64,000 nucleotides of DNA, from positions 1 to 64,000 of the forward strand of contig NZ_JBAGBW010000008.1 of the NCBI RefSeq assembly GCF_039822205.1, in the 5' to 3' direction. This document shows, piece after piece, positions 36,413 to 45,772 of this stretch. Both the position numbers and the translations under genes were made by a program. Positions within the stretch are counted from its first letter, which is position 1. Every line of letters begins with the position of its first letter. The stretch is from Thermodesulfobium sp. 4217-1. Lineage in GTDB: Bacteria; Thermodesulfobiota; Thermodesulfobiia; Thermodesulfobiales; Thermodesulfobiaceae. Under the pieces are notes generated by a model that was not told the DNA's origin, ran no database searches, and saw only the letters and a program-made list of their open reading frames with translations.

Positions 36413-37990
36413 TTGTCAAAAAGTTCTTATTTCGGAGAAATTGAATTAAGCGAAAAAACATTTTTAGCATTAAAAGAAATGGGATTTGAGGAGCCATCCC
36501 CAATTCAGAAACAAACAGTACCAATTGTAATGCAAGGAGCGGATGTAATTGGCCAGGCGCAAACTGGAACAGGAAAAACAGCAGCATTTGGAATACCAAT
36601 AGTTGAAAAAACCACCAACGAAAAGGTGGCCCAGTCTTTAGTACTTACTCCCACCAGAGAGCTCGCAATACAGGTAGCAGAAGAAATATCCAAAATTGCA
36701 AAATACAAAGGACTAAGAGTTGTGCCAATATATGGCGGACAATCTATTGAAAGGCAGATAAAAGCACTAAAGAATGGAGCTCAGGTAATAATTGGCACCC
36801 CAGGGAGACTTCTTGATCACATCAGAAGAGGAACTATATTTTTATCTAAGATTTCAATCCTGGTATTGGATGAAGCTGACGAAATGCTTGATATGGGCTT
36901 CATTGACGATATAGAAACAATTATAAAATCTATCCAAAAAGAAAATAGGCAAACGCTATTGTTTTCTGCTACTATGCCAGGTCCGATCTTATCTCTTACG
37001 AAAAAATATATGAACAATCCAAAGGTTTTTTCGATAAGCAAGGAACAACTGACAGTACCTTTAACGGATCAGTTTTATTGTGAATCAAAAGATAAACTTG
37101 AAGCGCTTTGTAGAATACTTGAAACAGAAGATATGGATAAGACAATCATATTCTGTAGAACAAAAAAGGGAGTAGATGAGCTGGTAGCATCGCTAAACAC
37201 AAGAGGCTACAGCGCAGAAGGCTTGCACGGAGATCTGACTCAATCTCAGAGAGATAGAGTAATGAAGTCCTTTAGAGAGAAAAAATTAGAAGTTCTTGTG
37301 GCCACAGATGTAGCAGCGAGAGGGCTTGACATCTCAGACGTAAGTCATGTTATAAATTTTGACATACCTCAGGATCCAGAATCTTATGTTCACAGAATTG
37401 GCAGAACAGGAAGAGCAGGAAAATCTGGTATCGCTATAACGTTTATAACGCCAAGGGAGTTTAGACAGTTAAGATTGATCGAAAAGGTCATCAGAGTAAC
37501 GATTAGGAGAAAAGAAGTCCCAAGCATATCAGATCTTTTAGAGAAACAAAAAGATGAGTTAAAAAGTTTGATATTTAAAATAATTAAACAGGAGAATATA
37601 TCGCATTATATCTCAATAGTCGAAGAAATGACGGAAGAGTTTGAGCCAGAAAAAATTGCAGCTGCTGCCATTAGACTATATCAAGAAGGAGAACCAACAG
37701 AAAAGGTAGAGGTTGACAGAGAAAAATTCGCAAAAACAGGTGCAAAGCAAGGCATGTCAAGACTTTTTATTAACATTGGCAAGGAAAAAAATATTTCAAA
37801 AGATGATATTTTAAATTATATTTGCGAAGAAGGAGATATGAAGAAGAAGGATATAAAGAATATAAGAATACTTGACAAGTTCACCTTTCTTGAAGTGCCC
37901 GAAGAGGTATCAGAAAGAATAATTGCTGTGTTGCACAAATCAATCATAAAAGGGCACAGAATTCATGCAGAGCAAGCAAAACCTAGATAG
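36413..37990 (+). CDS. deaD: DEAD-box RNA helicase
   Basis: 525 residues with the complete helicase set: Q motif (PSPIQKQTVPIV), AQTGTGKTAAF, PTRELA, GTPGRLLDH, DEADEMLDMGF, SATMP, ATDVAARGLD and HRIGRTGRAG. A C-terminal DbpA-type RNA-binding domain (about 450-525) follows the core, as in CsdA/DeaD, which remodels rRNA and mRNA in ribosome assembly. The start is TTG behind AAGGAG. The next gene starts 3 bases later. Confidence 0.94.
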   Translation: MSKSSYFGEIELSEKTFLALKEMGFEEPSPIQKQTVPIVMQGADVIGQAQTGTGKTAAFGIPIVEKTTNEKVAQSLVLTPTRELAIQVAEEISKIAKYKGLRVVPIYGGQSIERQIKALKNGAQVIIGTPGRLLDHIRRGTIFLSKISILVLDEADEMLDMGFIDDIETIIKSIQKENRQTLLFSATMPGPILSLTKKYMNNPKVFSISKEQLTVPLTDQFYCESKDKLEALCRILETEDMDKTIIFCRTKKGVDELVASLNTRGYSAEGLHGDLTQSQRDRVMKSFREKKLEVLVATDVAARGLDISDVSHVINFDIPQDPESYVHRIGRTGRAGKSGIAITFITPREFRQLRLIEKVIRVTIRRKEVPSISDLLEKQKDELKSLIFKIIKQENISHYISIVEEMTEEFEPEKIAAAAIRLYQEGEPTEKVEVDREKFAKTGAKQGMSRLFINIGKEKNISKDDILNYICEEGDMKKKDIKNIRILDKFTFLEVPEEVSERIIAVLHKSIIKGHRIHAEQAKPR

Positions 37991-37993
37991 AAA

Positions 37994-38503
37994 ATGAAAA
38001 ATTTCAGTTATAAATATATAGCTGTTTCTTTTATCTTTATTCTAAGCACAATAGTTTTCTTATCCAATAGCCGATTAAACTCTGAAGAAATTTCTTCGGA
38101 GTTTAGTTCTGGCTATGATTTAGCCAAGTCTTGCTTCGAATCATCTACAAATAGGTTTGAAAACAATAAAGAAGAATATGATTATGAAAGCTGTGTATTA
38201 TCAAAGGAAAAAGGCTTCACAAAAGAAGACAAAAAGAGAAGTTTTTTTCAGCTTGGATTTAACTACAGTGCGTTTAACTATGAAGAACTCAGATTAATAT
38301 TGCAGTCATTGAACGGGCCATTTGATAAAGAAATGGTAAAATTTGCCCTAAACCACTACACCATTACCAGAGATTTACAGAAAAAATTGAAAATAGACGA
38401 TGCAACTCTTGCATCTTGGCTTTCAATTAGCAAACAGAAGTTAGAAGACCAATACACCAAGTGGGACAATATAAAAGCTCAGTATTCAAATCCTACGCCT
38501 TAG
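37994..38503 (+). CDS. unknown exported protein
   Basis: The 169-residue protein has an N-terminal hydrophobic segment (residues 9-24) and then a charged soluble part with two cysteines (SCFESS, ESCVLS) that could form a disulfide outside the membrane. No family is recognised. No ribosome site is visible, and it begins 3 bases after the helicase stop, so translation may be coupled. Its end overlaps the next minus-strand gene by 11 bases. It is not obviously related to the helicase. Confidence 0.65.
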   Translation: MKNFSYKYIAVSFIFILSTIVFLSNSRLNSEEISSEFSSGYDLAKSCFESSTNRFENNKEEYDYESCVLSKEKGFTKEDKKRSFFQLGFNYSAFNYEELRLILQSLNGPFDKEMVKFALNHYTITRDLQKKLKIDDATLASWLSISKQKLEDQYTKWDNIKAQYSNPTP

Positions 38504-38972
38504 GTTTGCCCGGTAAAATCGCATTTAAAAAATAAAACATATAATATGAATTTACAACAACAATAAATGCCAATGTCACAAAAAACCCCCACTGAAATTG
38601 GACAGAAACCCCAGCAGACTTTGCTACAATGCCAATGGTAAAAGAAAAAACAAAAAAAGATGCGAGCAGAACAACGCTCAAGATTCCGCACACCAATCTA
38701 GTTTGTTTTGCAACTGGTTTTATTAAGCAAAAAAGAGTTCCAAAAGCAGTGGAGAAGTATATAACCTCTGATATAAGGCCAAGATTGGTCTTTTGTGCAT
38801 TTATCAGGGAAGATATCGTTTGATTGCTTGTTATAGCATTAAAAGTCAGATTCTGTGTCAAAACGTTTTGCGAAGTTAACAATTTACAAAATGGGAGAGA
38901 ACCTAATAGAATGCCAATAAAGGAAAATAGGATAGCTGGTAGATATAAGATAAGTGCGTCTTTAAATTTCAT
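38493..38972 (-). CDS. unknown four-helix membrane protein
   Basis: A 159-residue protein with four hydrophobic segments (about 7-27, 72-92, 100-120, 128-150) and a soluble loop after the first. It matches nothing I can name. GGAGG stands before the ATG. It is divergent from the ThrE-type exporter with only 54 bases between, and the intervening palindrome suggests shared control. Confidence 0.68.
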   Translation of the reverse strand: MKFKDALILYLPAILFSFIGILLGSLPFCKLLTSQNVLTQNLTFNAITSNQTISSLINAQKTNLGLISEVIYFSTAFGTLFCLIKPVAKQTRLVCGILSVVLLASFFVFSFTIGIVAKSAGVSVQFQWGFFVTLAFIVVVNSYYMFYFLNAILPGKPKA

Positions 38973-38980
38973 TTTACCTC

Positions 38981-39014
38981 CTGATATATTTATTTCAACT
39001 AATAAATATATCAG
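38981..39014. repeat. 14-base inverted repeat in a divergent start region
   Basis: CTGATATATTTATT and its exact complement flank the six bases TCAACT. It fills most of the 54-base gap between two divergent genes, directly after the ribosome site of the left gene. It may be an operator or an mRNA hairpin. Confidence 0.7.
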
Positions 39015-39026
39015 ATTCTATTAAAA

Positions 39027-40268
39027 ATGAATAGCAAAAAAGCAACTTTTCCAGGCAAAAACAGTCCAGAAGTAAAATTTATAGTAGAACTTGGCAGATC
39101 ATTTCACAAATGCGGCTTCTCATCTTATGCACTCGAAGAAAGGCTCATGGAAGTTGCCTCTAATTTCGACATTTCATTGCAAGTTTACTCCTCTCCAACA
39201 GGTATTTTTTTATCTTTTGAAGACCAGGATGCCTTTACCACTACCATCTTAAGGGTTGAGCCAGGAATTCTTGATCTCGAAAAAATCGCATTGACAAATG
39301 AAATATCAAACAGAGTTCTCGATAAAAAGACGACAGCTAAGGAGGGCTTAGATCTCTTAAAAAGAGTGATGTCCAAAGGAAATAGGTTTCCTTTTTGGAT
39401 AGTCATTCTGTCATATGCTGCAATTTCTGTTATGGTTTCTACTATTATTGGCGGGGGTTTGAAAGAACTTTTTGTTTCTTGTTTTTTGGGTTTAATAGTT
39501 GGAATAATATTTATAATATCCAATAAGTTCAATCTCACAAGGTTGTTAGAATTTATTTGTGCGGCTTCAGTTGGAGCCCTATCAAATATTTTATATACAC
39601 TAATCGGCCCCTACGATCAGTCTATAGCAATCATATCTGGCTTGATAGTACTCTTTCCAGGACTTACACTGATATCAGGAATCGACGAAATTGCTAACAG
39701 AAATCCTTTATCTGGAACCACGAGACTAAGCTCTGCACTTTTCATTCTTATGTTTATAGTGTTTGGAGTAGCACTAGGTAGCAATTTCTTTTTTCCACAA
39801 ACTAATTCATACATTTTTAACATAAAGAATTTATCACTCCCAATATATCTTCAATACATTGCTACATTTTTAGCTCCTTTAACTTTTATAGCCATACTAA
39901 ATGCAAGGTTCAAAGACGCTCCTGTAATGCTTCTTTCTTCCCTGCTTGCACAAATTGGTCTTTATTTTGGAAATAGAATTGTAAGCGATCAAATTGGAAT
40001 TTTTTTTGCGGCATTAATCCTTGGGCTATTTTCAAATTCCTGGGCAAGACTCAGCAAGGGATCTCAGTACATCCCACTAATCTCAGGCTTAATACTACTC
40101 GTACCTGGCGTTGTAGGATATCAAAGCCTTTCATCCTTTTTATCAAAGGATATCAGCGAAGGGATTATGATTGCATTCAATATGAGCTTGAGGGCAATAG
40201 CACTTGTTACAGGGCTGCTATGTTCCAATTTTATGGTTTCAGCATATAAGAGTAGGGATCAGAAATAG
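39027..40268 (+). CDS. ThrE-type threonine/serine exporter family protein
   Basis: 413 residues in the fused DUF1212-DUF3815 layout. An N-terminal soluble part (FIVELGRSFHKCGFSSYALEERL) is followed by five helices, then a second five-helix part with GLIVLFPGLTLISGIDEI and PLISGLILLVPGVVGYQSL. Relatives export L-threonine and L-serine across the inner membrane. There is no ribosome site before the ATG; a hairpin-forming palindrome lies just upstream. Substrate by homology only. Confidence 0.85.
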   Translation: MNSKKATFPGKNSPEVKFIVELGRSFHKCGFSSYALEERLMEVASNFDISLQVYSSPTGIFLSFEDQDAFTTTILRVEPGILDLEKIALTNEISNRVLDKKTTAKEGLDLLKRVMSKGNRFPFWIVILSYAAISVMVSTIIGGGLKELFVSCFLGLIVGIIFIISNKFNLTRLLEFICAASVGALSNILYTLIGPYDQSIAIISGLIVLFPGLTLISGIDEIANRNPLSGTTRLSSALFILMFIVFGVALGSNFFFPQTNSYIFNIKNLSLPIYLQYIATFLAPLTFIAILNARFKDAPVMLLSSLLAQIGLYFGNRIVSDQIGIFFAALILGLFSNSWARLSKGSQYIPLISGLILLVPGVVGYQSLSSFLSKDISEGIMIAFNMSLRAIALVTGLLCSNFMVSAYKSRDQK

Positions 40269-40283
40269 TATTTATAAATAAAA

Positions 40284-41870
40284 CTACTTCTTTTTTATAA
40301 ATTTAATTCCCAAGAAATTGAAGCTACTATCTTGGTCTTCTGACCGAAAGGTTACTATCTGATCGCCAAAATCTAAAATCTTTGCACTGTCATCATAGAC
40401 CGGCACCAATACCAAATTCGTCTCTTTCCCTGCTGATTCATCGTATTTCAAAATATAAAATCCCCTAAATTTTTCAATATCCATTTCTTTAATAGCACTG
40501 TTATTGTCAGAGCCAATCCACTTACCGAGCCTGTCTTCCCATGCATCATCGTATTTTGGCTGTTCAATTTCTCTTGCAAAAGTTAAACTTTGCCCAAAAT
40601 CTAATAAACTAAGATATCTGGTTCCATTAATATATGTAAACCTAAACCTAAATTCTTTAATATAATCATTTGAGCTATCTACAGGATATAGACTAAAGCT
40701 ACCGTCATCATAAAATTTTACATTGTAAAATTTTTTATCCATATTGCACATCAAATTGTTATCAACGACATGAAATTCTATTATTCCGTTCTTATTTTCA
40801 AAAAACCCCATATAAGAACTTAGATAATCATCTTTTTCGTCAACTTTTTTCAATGATAAGGTAGATCTATAGTCAAAAATGTCCATTTTAAGAAAATCTT
40901 TTACTGTAGTCTTTAGCAATTCTTTTGAAAAGTATTCCTCCCTGGCAATGCTAACAGGAAAATTTGAAAGGAAGATAACAGCAAATTTTTTTTCTGGAAT
41001 TGCAAATATAAAAGAATTTGTTTCTTTATCGTATTGATAAAAGAGAGTGTATTTATCATAACTATTATTTTGATCTATTAAAGTAATATTCTGAGATTCA
41101 AAACATGGGGTAAAGTACAGGTCTTGATCATAGGAAGTGCTCTCAAACCTTGCGAAGACCGATTTTGAAAGATTTTTATCTGACATGATACTACTTATAA
41201 ACTGGCCAATATTTTCAGGCGAGCTATAAAGTCTGTCAGAAATAGAAAGTCGATTGCTTTTTTGGCTATCAATAAAGTTAGTATTGCTAAGATTAAATTT
41301 TTTAAATAGACTGTCCATAGAATCATTAAAATTGCTCTTCTCAACTCTTTCAATTATTAAAAGCAAGATATCACTATCAATTTGGGATCTGTTATAAACG
41401 TTATCGTATTTTAAAATATCTTCATTGCTTTTTAGAAAGTTCAATACATCTCCAGTAGATTTTATTTTATATGGGTAGGTATAAGGAAGATATGTGTGAT
41501 CTTTTAAAAGATCGGATATTTTGATATTGGTTTTGTATTCGTTCTTTAGCTCTGGCAGATATTTAAATATCGAATCGTCTAAACTTATCTTTCCAAGCTC
41601 GCTAAGTCTAACTATTTGTGCCCCTATAAATAATCTGGAAAGGTCTCCTACATCATAACTTTCGTTTACGCTATCAGAATCTTTACCAAAATTCTGCGAA
41701 AAATTCTTGTCACCATAGACAATATAGACTGACGCCCTCTGCCCAGTCTCCAAGGTGGTATTGTTTCTTACTATTGTGCTCAAATCGTTACTAATATTAT
41801 CCAATTCTTTCGATATTCCAGGCTTTTGTAAAATTAGGAGAAATAGAATAGCTAAAACTATTGTTTTCAT
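40284..41870 (-). CDS. exported beta-lactamase-fold protein, catalytic residues altered
   Basis: A 528-residue exported protein (signal peptide to about residue 20). It has the class C beta-lactamase/serine hydrolase outline: YDVGDLSRLFIGAQIVRLSELGKISLDDSIFKYLPEL aligns with the nucleophile region. The Ser-x-x-Lys is replaced (Asp and Arg), and YSN reads YNR. The C-terminal 200 residues are a mostly beta extension. It is probably not a working hydrolase and may bind cell-wall peptides. GGAGG precedes the ATG. Confidence 0.75.
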   Translation of the reverse strand: MKTIVLAILFLLILQKPGISKELDNISNDLSTIVRNNTTLETGQRASVYIVYGDKNFSQNFGKDSDSVNESYDVGDLSRLFIGAQIVRLSELGKISLDDSIFKYLPELKNEYKTNIKISDLLKDHTYLPYTYPYKIKSTGDVLNFLKSNEDILKYDNVYNRSQIDSDILLLIIERVEKSNFNDSMDSLFKKFNLSNTNFIDSQKSNRLSISDRLYSSPENIGQFISSIMSDKNLSKSVFARFESTSYDQDLYFTPCFESQNITLIDQNNSYDKYTLFYQYDKETNSFIFAIPEKKFAVIFLSNFPVSIAREEYFSKELLKTTVKDFLKMDIFDYRSTLSLKKVDEKDDYLSSYMGFFENKNGIIEFHVVDNNLMCNMDKKFYNVKFYDDGSFSLYPVDSSNDYIKEFRFRFTYINGTRYLSLLDFGQSLTFAREIEQPKYDDAWEDRLGKWIGSDNNSAIKEMDIEKFRGFYILKYDESAGKETNLVLVPVYDDSAKILDFGDQIVTFRSEDQDSSFNFLGIKFIKKK

Positions 41871-42011
41871 ATAACCTCCTTAAAATTGAAAAATAATATA
41901 TAATAATTTATAAGCCATTTTATCATAATAATCATATGCTACTTTTAATTATTTGTTTAAAAAGCTTTGAAAAAATTTTTTAAGTTCTCAAAAATCTAAG
42001 GAGGAATAAAA

Positions 42012-43217
42012 TTGAAAGATTTTAAATTTTCATCTGTGGAAGAGGCCCTAAACGATATAAGAAATTCAAAAATGATCATTATAACTGACGATGAAGATAG
42101 GGAAAATGAAGGAGATCTATTTATACCTGCAGAAAAGGTAACTCCTGAGCATATTAATTTTATGGCAACTTATGGAAAAGGTCTTATATGTCTTCCGCTA
42201 ACCGAAGAAAGACTAAACCAGCTGGGAATTGAGATATTGGAGTCAAACAGTCCAGATCCATTTTATACTGCCTTTACTATGCCAATTGATGCCAAGAAAA
42301 ATACAACCACAGGAATAAGTGCCTTTGACAGAGCCCAAACTGCAAAGATGGCAATTGATCCAAATGCAACGCCAGATGACTTTGTCAAGCCAGGCCACAT
42401 TTTCCCACTCAGGGCAAGAAAGGGTGGAGTCGTAATAAGAGCAGGGCACACAGAAGCAGCAGTCGACCTCGCAAGCATTGCTGGCATGTCCCCCGCAGGC
42501 GTTATATGTGAAATTATGAAAGACGATGGAACGATGGCAAGGATGCCAGATTTAATTGAATTTTCTAAAAAGCACAACATAAAAATATTAACTATCGCAG
42601 ATCTCATAAAATATAGATTACAAAGCGAAATATGGGTACAAAGAATGGCCGAAGCTCATCTTCCCACTAAATATGGAGATTTTAAAATTTATGCTTATAC
42701 ATACTTGATGGACAAAAGTGAACACGTCGCCGTTGTAAAAGGTGATGTAAGAAATAAAGAAAATGTACTCGTAAGGGTTCATTCAGAGTGTCTTACAGGA
42801 GATGTTTTTGGATCTCTCAGGTGTGATTGCGGCGACCAGCTGCATGCCGCTATGAAAATGATAAACGAAGAAGGTCTTGGCGTAATACTTTATCTGAGGC
42901 AAGAAGGAAGAGGAATAGGGCTTGCAAACAAGATTAAAGCATATCACCTGCAAGATTCCTGTCACTTAGATACCGTAGAAGCAAATATAAAACTCGGTTT
43001 TCCGCCAGATCTAAGAGAATACGGTATGGGTGCAATGATGCTAAAAGATTTAGGGCTCTCCACAATAAGAATTCTAACAAACAATCCAAAAAAGCTGCTT
43101 GGTATAAAGGGCTTTGGGCTTCAGATAACAGAAAGAGTGCCAATAAAAACTGATCCAAACCCATACAACAAGGATTATCTTAAGTGTAAGGTTGAAAAAA
43201 TGGGACACATATTTTAA
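42012..43217 (+). CDS. ribBA: bifunctional DHBP synthase / GTP cyclohydrolase II
   Basis: 401 residues joining both entry reactions of riboflavin synthesis. Residues 1-200 form the RibB half (DDEDRENEGDLF, RAGHTEAAVDLASIAG). Residues 205-401 form the RibA half (VHSECLTGDVFGSLRCDCGDQL with zinc cysteines, RQEGRGIGL). The start is TTG with AAGGAGG 7 bases upstream. No FMN riboswitch is seen in the 140 bases before it. ribH follows after 45 bases; ribD and ribE are not in the window. Confidence 0.97.
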   Translation: MKDFKFSSVEEALNDIRNSKMIIITDDEDRENEGDLFIPAEKVTPEHINFMATYGKGLICLPLTEERLNQLGIEILESNSPDPFYTAFTMPIDAKKNTTTGISAFDRAQTAKMAIDPNATPDDFVKPGHIFPLRARKGGVVIRAGHTEAAVDLASIAGMSPAGVICEIMKDDGTMARMPDLIEFSKKHNIKILTIADLIKYRLQSEIWVQRMAEAHLPTKYGDFKIYAYTYLMDKSEHVAVVKGDVRNKENVLVRVHSECLTGDVFGSLRCDCGDQLHAAMKMINEEGLGVILYLRQEGRGIGLANKIKAYHLQDSCHLDTVEANIKLGFPPDLREYGMGAMMLKDLGLSTIRILTNNPKKLLGIKGFGLQITERVPIKTDPNPYNKDYLKCKVEKMGHIF

Positions 43218-43262
43218 AGGCAATTAATAAGATATTTCAATTTTTAATTAGGAGGAGCTTTA

Positions 43263-43736
43263 ATGCAAATAAATGAAGGAAAGCTGATTGCAAAAGATCT
43301 TAAGATAGGCATAGTTGTCAGTAGGTTCAACAGCATAATTACTTCGAAACTATTAGATGGAGCCTTAGATTGTTTGGGCAGACACGAATGTAAGGATAAG
43401 GACATAAGCATTTATTATGTGCCAGGAGCTTGGGAAATACCCCTCACGCTAAAAAAGCTGGCAAAATTAGAGAAATTTGATGGGCTTATCGCCCTGGGAG
43501 CCGTAATAAGAGGAGAAACCCCGCATTTTGATTATGTGGCCTCAGAGACATCAAAAGGTGTTGCTTTGGTTTCTCTCGAAAAAGAGCTCCCAATTTCTTT
43601 TGGTGTACTCACGACTGACACCATGGATCAAGCCTTTGATAGAGCTGGCGGAAAAGCAGGTAACAAGGGATTCGACTCAGCACTTTCTTTAATTGAAACT
43701 ATACAGCTATTGAAGATAGCGTCTATGGATGGTTAA
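43263..43736 (+). CDS. ribH: lumazine synthase
   Basis: 157-residue 6,7-dimethyl-8-ribityllumazine synthase. FNSIITSKLLDGALD, YVPGAWEIPLTLKKL and GAVIRGETPHFDYV contain the substrate-binding Phe, the PGAxEIP loop and the catalytic His. It forms icosahedral or pentameric cages. AGGAGG precedes the ATG. Its stop overlaps an ATG that opens the probable out-of-frame beginning of recG. Confidence 0.97.
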   Translation: MQINEGKLIAKDLKIGIVVSRFNSIITSKLLDGALDCLGRHECKDKDISIYYVPGAWEIPLTLKKLAKLEKFDGLIALGAVIRGETPHFDYVASETSKGVALVSLEKELPISFGVLTTDTMDQAFDRAGGKAGNKGFDSALSLIETIQLLKIASMDG

Positions 43737-43785
43737 TTCGGATTTAGACGAAATAACCTACAATATTTATGGCAATAAAAAATAG
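43729..43785 (+). other. short frame resembling the missing N-terminus of RecG
   Basis: ATG 43729 overlaps the ribH stop and encodes 18 codons ending LDEITYNIYGNKK before a TAG. Joined to the recG frame at the AAAAAA run (43777-43782), it gives the usual Y-x-x-G...REP..L start of RecG. Removing a single A merges both frames. Confidence 0.5.
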
Positions 43786-45772
43786 AGAACCGTCTGACCT
43801 TATAAGAGACCTCTCTCTGGATTCTATTGAAGATATTGTCTATTCATTTCCAAAAAAATATAAAGAATTTACGGTAGTCAAATCAGCAGAAGACGTAATC
43901 CCAGGGAAAAATCTTGCCTTTAAGGCTCAGATAGGCATGCCTATATACTATCCAGAGAGGAAAAGGCTAGTAAAGGTAGAGTTAAACATCGAGGGGAAAA
44001 GAGCAAGCGCTTGCTGGTTCAATCAACCCTATAAAAAAATTCAAATTTTAAAATTAAAGCCCAGTGCCTATTTTGCCGGAGAAGCAGTAGCTAACAATAG
44101 AGAGATTGTTTTCTACCACCCCATGGTCGGGAGAGAACCCATATACCAAAATTCTGGGATATATCCGGAATATTGCCTTGAAGTTAACGACAATGAAGTT
44201 AGAACGATCATAAAGAATGTATTTGATGATAATGGGATCATAAAGGAGACGCTACCAGAGTCGTTAATAAATAAGCTAAAACTAATGAAGCTTAAAGATG
44301 CGCTTTATTTAATGCATTTTCCAAAAGATCTATCGAATCTGGAAAGGGCTAGAAAGAGAATTGCATTTGATGAGCTTTTGCAGTGGAAGCTGACAATCCT
44401 AACTGAGAAACAAAAATACAATTCAAAAAATGCTCCAATATTAAATCCTGATTCCGAACTAATAAAAAATTTTATCTCTTCATTGCCATTTAAATTGACC
44501 ATAGATCAGAAGAGAGTAGTGGAAGAAGTTTTTTCAGATGTTAAAAGCAGCAAACCAATGCACAGACTCTTGCAGGGAGATGTTGGCTCCGGGAAGACCG
44601 TAATTGCAGTTAGCGCACTACTATGTGCGATCTCTTCTGGTTTTCAAGCGGCATTTATGGTGCCATCAGAAATATTATCGAAACAACACTTTGAAAAACT
44701 TAGAGAATGGCTGGCTCCTATGGGGGTAAAAATCTATCTTTTAACGGGTTCAACCAAAAAATCAGAAAGAAATCTAATAATAGAAGAGATAAATAAAGGC
44801 GTGCCATTAATATTGACAGGAACACATGCTCTTATTACCGAAGGCCTTGAATTAAAAAACTTAGGCTTGGTTGTAATAGACGAGCAGCACAGATTTGGTG
44901 TAAGACAGAGATTGAGCTTAATAGAAAAGGGTATCTGTCCACACACGTTAGTTATGACAGCCACTCCGATACCAAGAACATTAGCATCAATTTTTTACGC
45001 TGACCTGGATTATTCTGAGATTAAAACTATGCCAGAAGGAAGACAGGAAATAGTTACAAAAATAATAAATAAAAATGATGTCAAAAAGTTATACTCAATA
45101 ATAAAAGAAAATTTGAAAAATTACGACTCAAGAGTTTTCTATGTATGCCCGCTGATAGAAGATTCAGACTCCCTTAGATTAGAATCAGTAAAAAAGAGAC
45201 ACAAAGAATTAGTGAACCTTTTTCCTGAGTTTGAAGTTGGTCTTATACACGGGAAAATCAAACAAAGCGAACAAGATAAAGTTATGCAAGATTTTAGGAC
45301 AGGAAAGATTAAAATATTGGTTTCTACTACGGTCATTGAAGTGGGAATTGACATACCTCAGGCAAATATCATGGTGATTGAAAACCCAGAAAGATTTGGC
45401 TTAGCTCAACTGCACCAGCTTCGAGGAAGAATTGGCAGAGGGAAACTCGGCTCAACCTGTTATCTCCTGGTAGATGAAGAGGTATATTCCTCAAAAAGAA
45501 TACAAATCTTTGAAAAGGTAAGCGATGGGTTTGAACTTGCAGAAAAAGACTTAGAATTAAGAGGTCAGGGCGAGATAATTGGCTCCAAACAAAGCGGTAT
45601 CGATCAAACGTTAAAAGTTGCAAATCCCTTAAAGGATACAGACATAATGAGAGTGGCACAAAAAGTGGCAGAGGTAATTATGCAAAAAGATCCAGATCTG
45701 CTACACTTCAAAGAATTAAAATTTAAAATGGAAAAAACATTTAAAGATAGAGAGGTAATAAAAGCAATTTGA
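43769..45772 (+). CDS. recG: ATP-dependent DNA helicase RecG
   Basis: RecG remodels stalled forks and Holliday junctions. From ATG 43769 it has 667 residues: wedge OB domain (about 40-170), then helicase core with DVGSGKTVIA, DEQHRFG, MTATPIPRT, STTVIEVGIDIPQA and HQLRGRIGRG. No ribosome site precedes this ATG, and the conserved first segment is absent from this frame but readable one base out of frame just upstream (43729-43785). Either the sequence carries a homopolymer error, the cell shifts frame, or a shortened RecG is made. It is part of the ribBA-ribH-recG-rsmD-coaD run. Confidence 0.93.
   Translation: MAIKNREPSDLIRDLSLDSIEDIVYSFPKKYKEFTVVKSAEDVIPGKNLAFKAQIGMPIYYPERKRLVKVELNIEGKRASACWFNQPYKKIQILKLKPSAYFAGEAVANNREIVFYHPMVGREPIYQNSGIYPEYCLEVNDNEVRTIIKNVFDDNGIIKETLPESLINKLKLMKLKDALYLMHFPKDLSNLERARKRIAFDELLQWKLTILTEKQKYNSKNAPILNPDSELIKNFISSLPFKLTIDQKRVVEEVFSDVKSSKPMHRLLQGDVGSGKTVIAVSALLCAISSGFQAAFMVPSEILSKQHFEKLREWLAPMGVKIYLLTGSTKKSERNLIIEEINKGVPLILTGTHALITEGLELKNLGLVVIDEQHRFGVRQRLSLIEKGICPHTLVMTATPIPRTLASIFYADLDYSEIKTMPEGRQEIVTKIINKNDVKKLYSIIKENLKNYDSRVFYVCPLIEDSDSLRLESVKKRHKELVNLFPEFEVGLIHGKIKQSEQDKVMQDFRTGKIKILVSTTVIEVGIDIPQANIMVIENPERFGLAQLHQLRGRIGRGKLGSTCYLLVDEEVYSSKRIQIFEKVSDGFELAEKDLELRGQGEIIGSKQSGIDQTLKVANPLKDTDIMRVAQKVAEVIMQKDPDLLHFKELKFKMEKTFKDREVIKAI

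Noticed and set aside
41880-42011. FMN riboswitch before ribBA
   Set aside because: The leader is a plain AT-rich stretch without the conserved FMN-element motifs.
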